Source of the DNA: UBA3910 sp964626065 | GTDB taxonomy: Bacteria; Bacillota; Limnochordia; Darwinibacteriales; Darwinibacteriaceae | Reading direction: 5' to 3' | DNA: 15,455 nucleotides | Assembly: GCA_964626065.1 (NCBI GenBank) | Contig: CAZVDE010000038.1 | Location: 1-15,455, forward strand | In this document: piece by piece, positions 15,394 to 15,455 of the stretch | Position numbering within the stretch: position 1 is the first letter of the stretch | How the letters are laid out: every line of letters begins with the position of its first letter | Program-made: the position numbers and the translations under genes | Notes under the pieces: model-generated | Databases searched by the model: none | What the model was told of the DNA's origin: nothing | The model's input: only the letters and a program-made list of their open reading frames with translations

Positions 15394-15399
15394 TATCTA

Positions 15400-15428
15400 A
15401 GAATAGTTCTCTTTAGTGGATTTGTCAA
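15400..15428 (-). promoter_or_regulatory. Promoter of the T-box-thrS transcript
   Basis: On the - strand a perfect -35 TTGACA (15423-15428) stands 17 bases before TATTCT (15400-15405). Transcription should start near 15393, giving a leader of about 270 bases, the right size for a T-box. Confidence 0.8.
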
Positions 15429-15455
15429 GGGGTATTTCGGAGTGTTCCTTTCCTT

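Overview
The window looks like chromosomal DNA of a spore-forming member of the Bacillota, probably Clostridia-like. The evidence is the order tig-clpP-clpX-lonB-lonA-engB (lonB is typical of endospore formers), strong Shine-Dalgarno (SD) sites, several TTG or GTG starts, and a threonyl T-box leader. I cannot name a genus. No insertion sequence, prophage, CRISPR array or clear sign of gene transfer is visible.

Layout on the + strand. A partial tRNA-Lys(TTT) and a tRNA-Leu(TAG) are followed by a small terminator-like hairpin. Next comes a protein quality-control block. Trigger factor, ClpP and ClpX are closely spaced and end at a strong terminator. They are followed by membrane-anchored LonB, then LonA (TTG start, own extended -10 promoter candidate), which directly abuts the ribosome-assembly GTPase EngB (YsxC). 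Two tandem paralogous membrane diguanylate cyclases follow. They probably start at TTG and GTG, because the two N-termini align residue for residue from those codons. A terminator separates them from a serine-type glutaminase (glsA-like), which is 12 bases upstream of an unusual protein: a cytosolic JAMM/MPN metalloprotease domain, one transmembrane helix and a C-terminal LysM domain. A small unrecognised protein that may use a rare ATT start ends the rightward genes.

On the - strand, thrS converges on that small gene across a perfect 11-bp hairpin. The synthetase lacks the N-terminal TGS domain but keeps its editing, catalytic and anticodon-binding parts. A full regulatory region precedes it: a TTGACA-17-TATTCT promoter, a T-box leader with an ACC candidate specifier, a T-box core and a competing terminator.

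Functionally, the left half couples folding at the ribosome (Tig) with ATP-dependent proteolysis (ClpXP, LonA, LonB) and 50S assembly (EngB). The middle adds c-di-GMP synthesis. The right half holds glutamine hydrolysis, the JAMM-LysM protein and tRNA-Thr charging. The JAMM-TM-LysM protein and the twin cyclases are the least ordinary parts.
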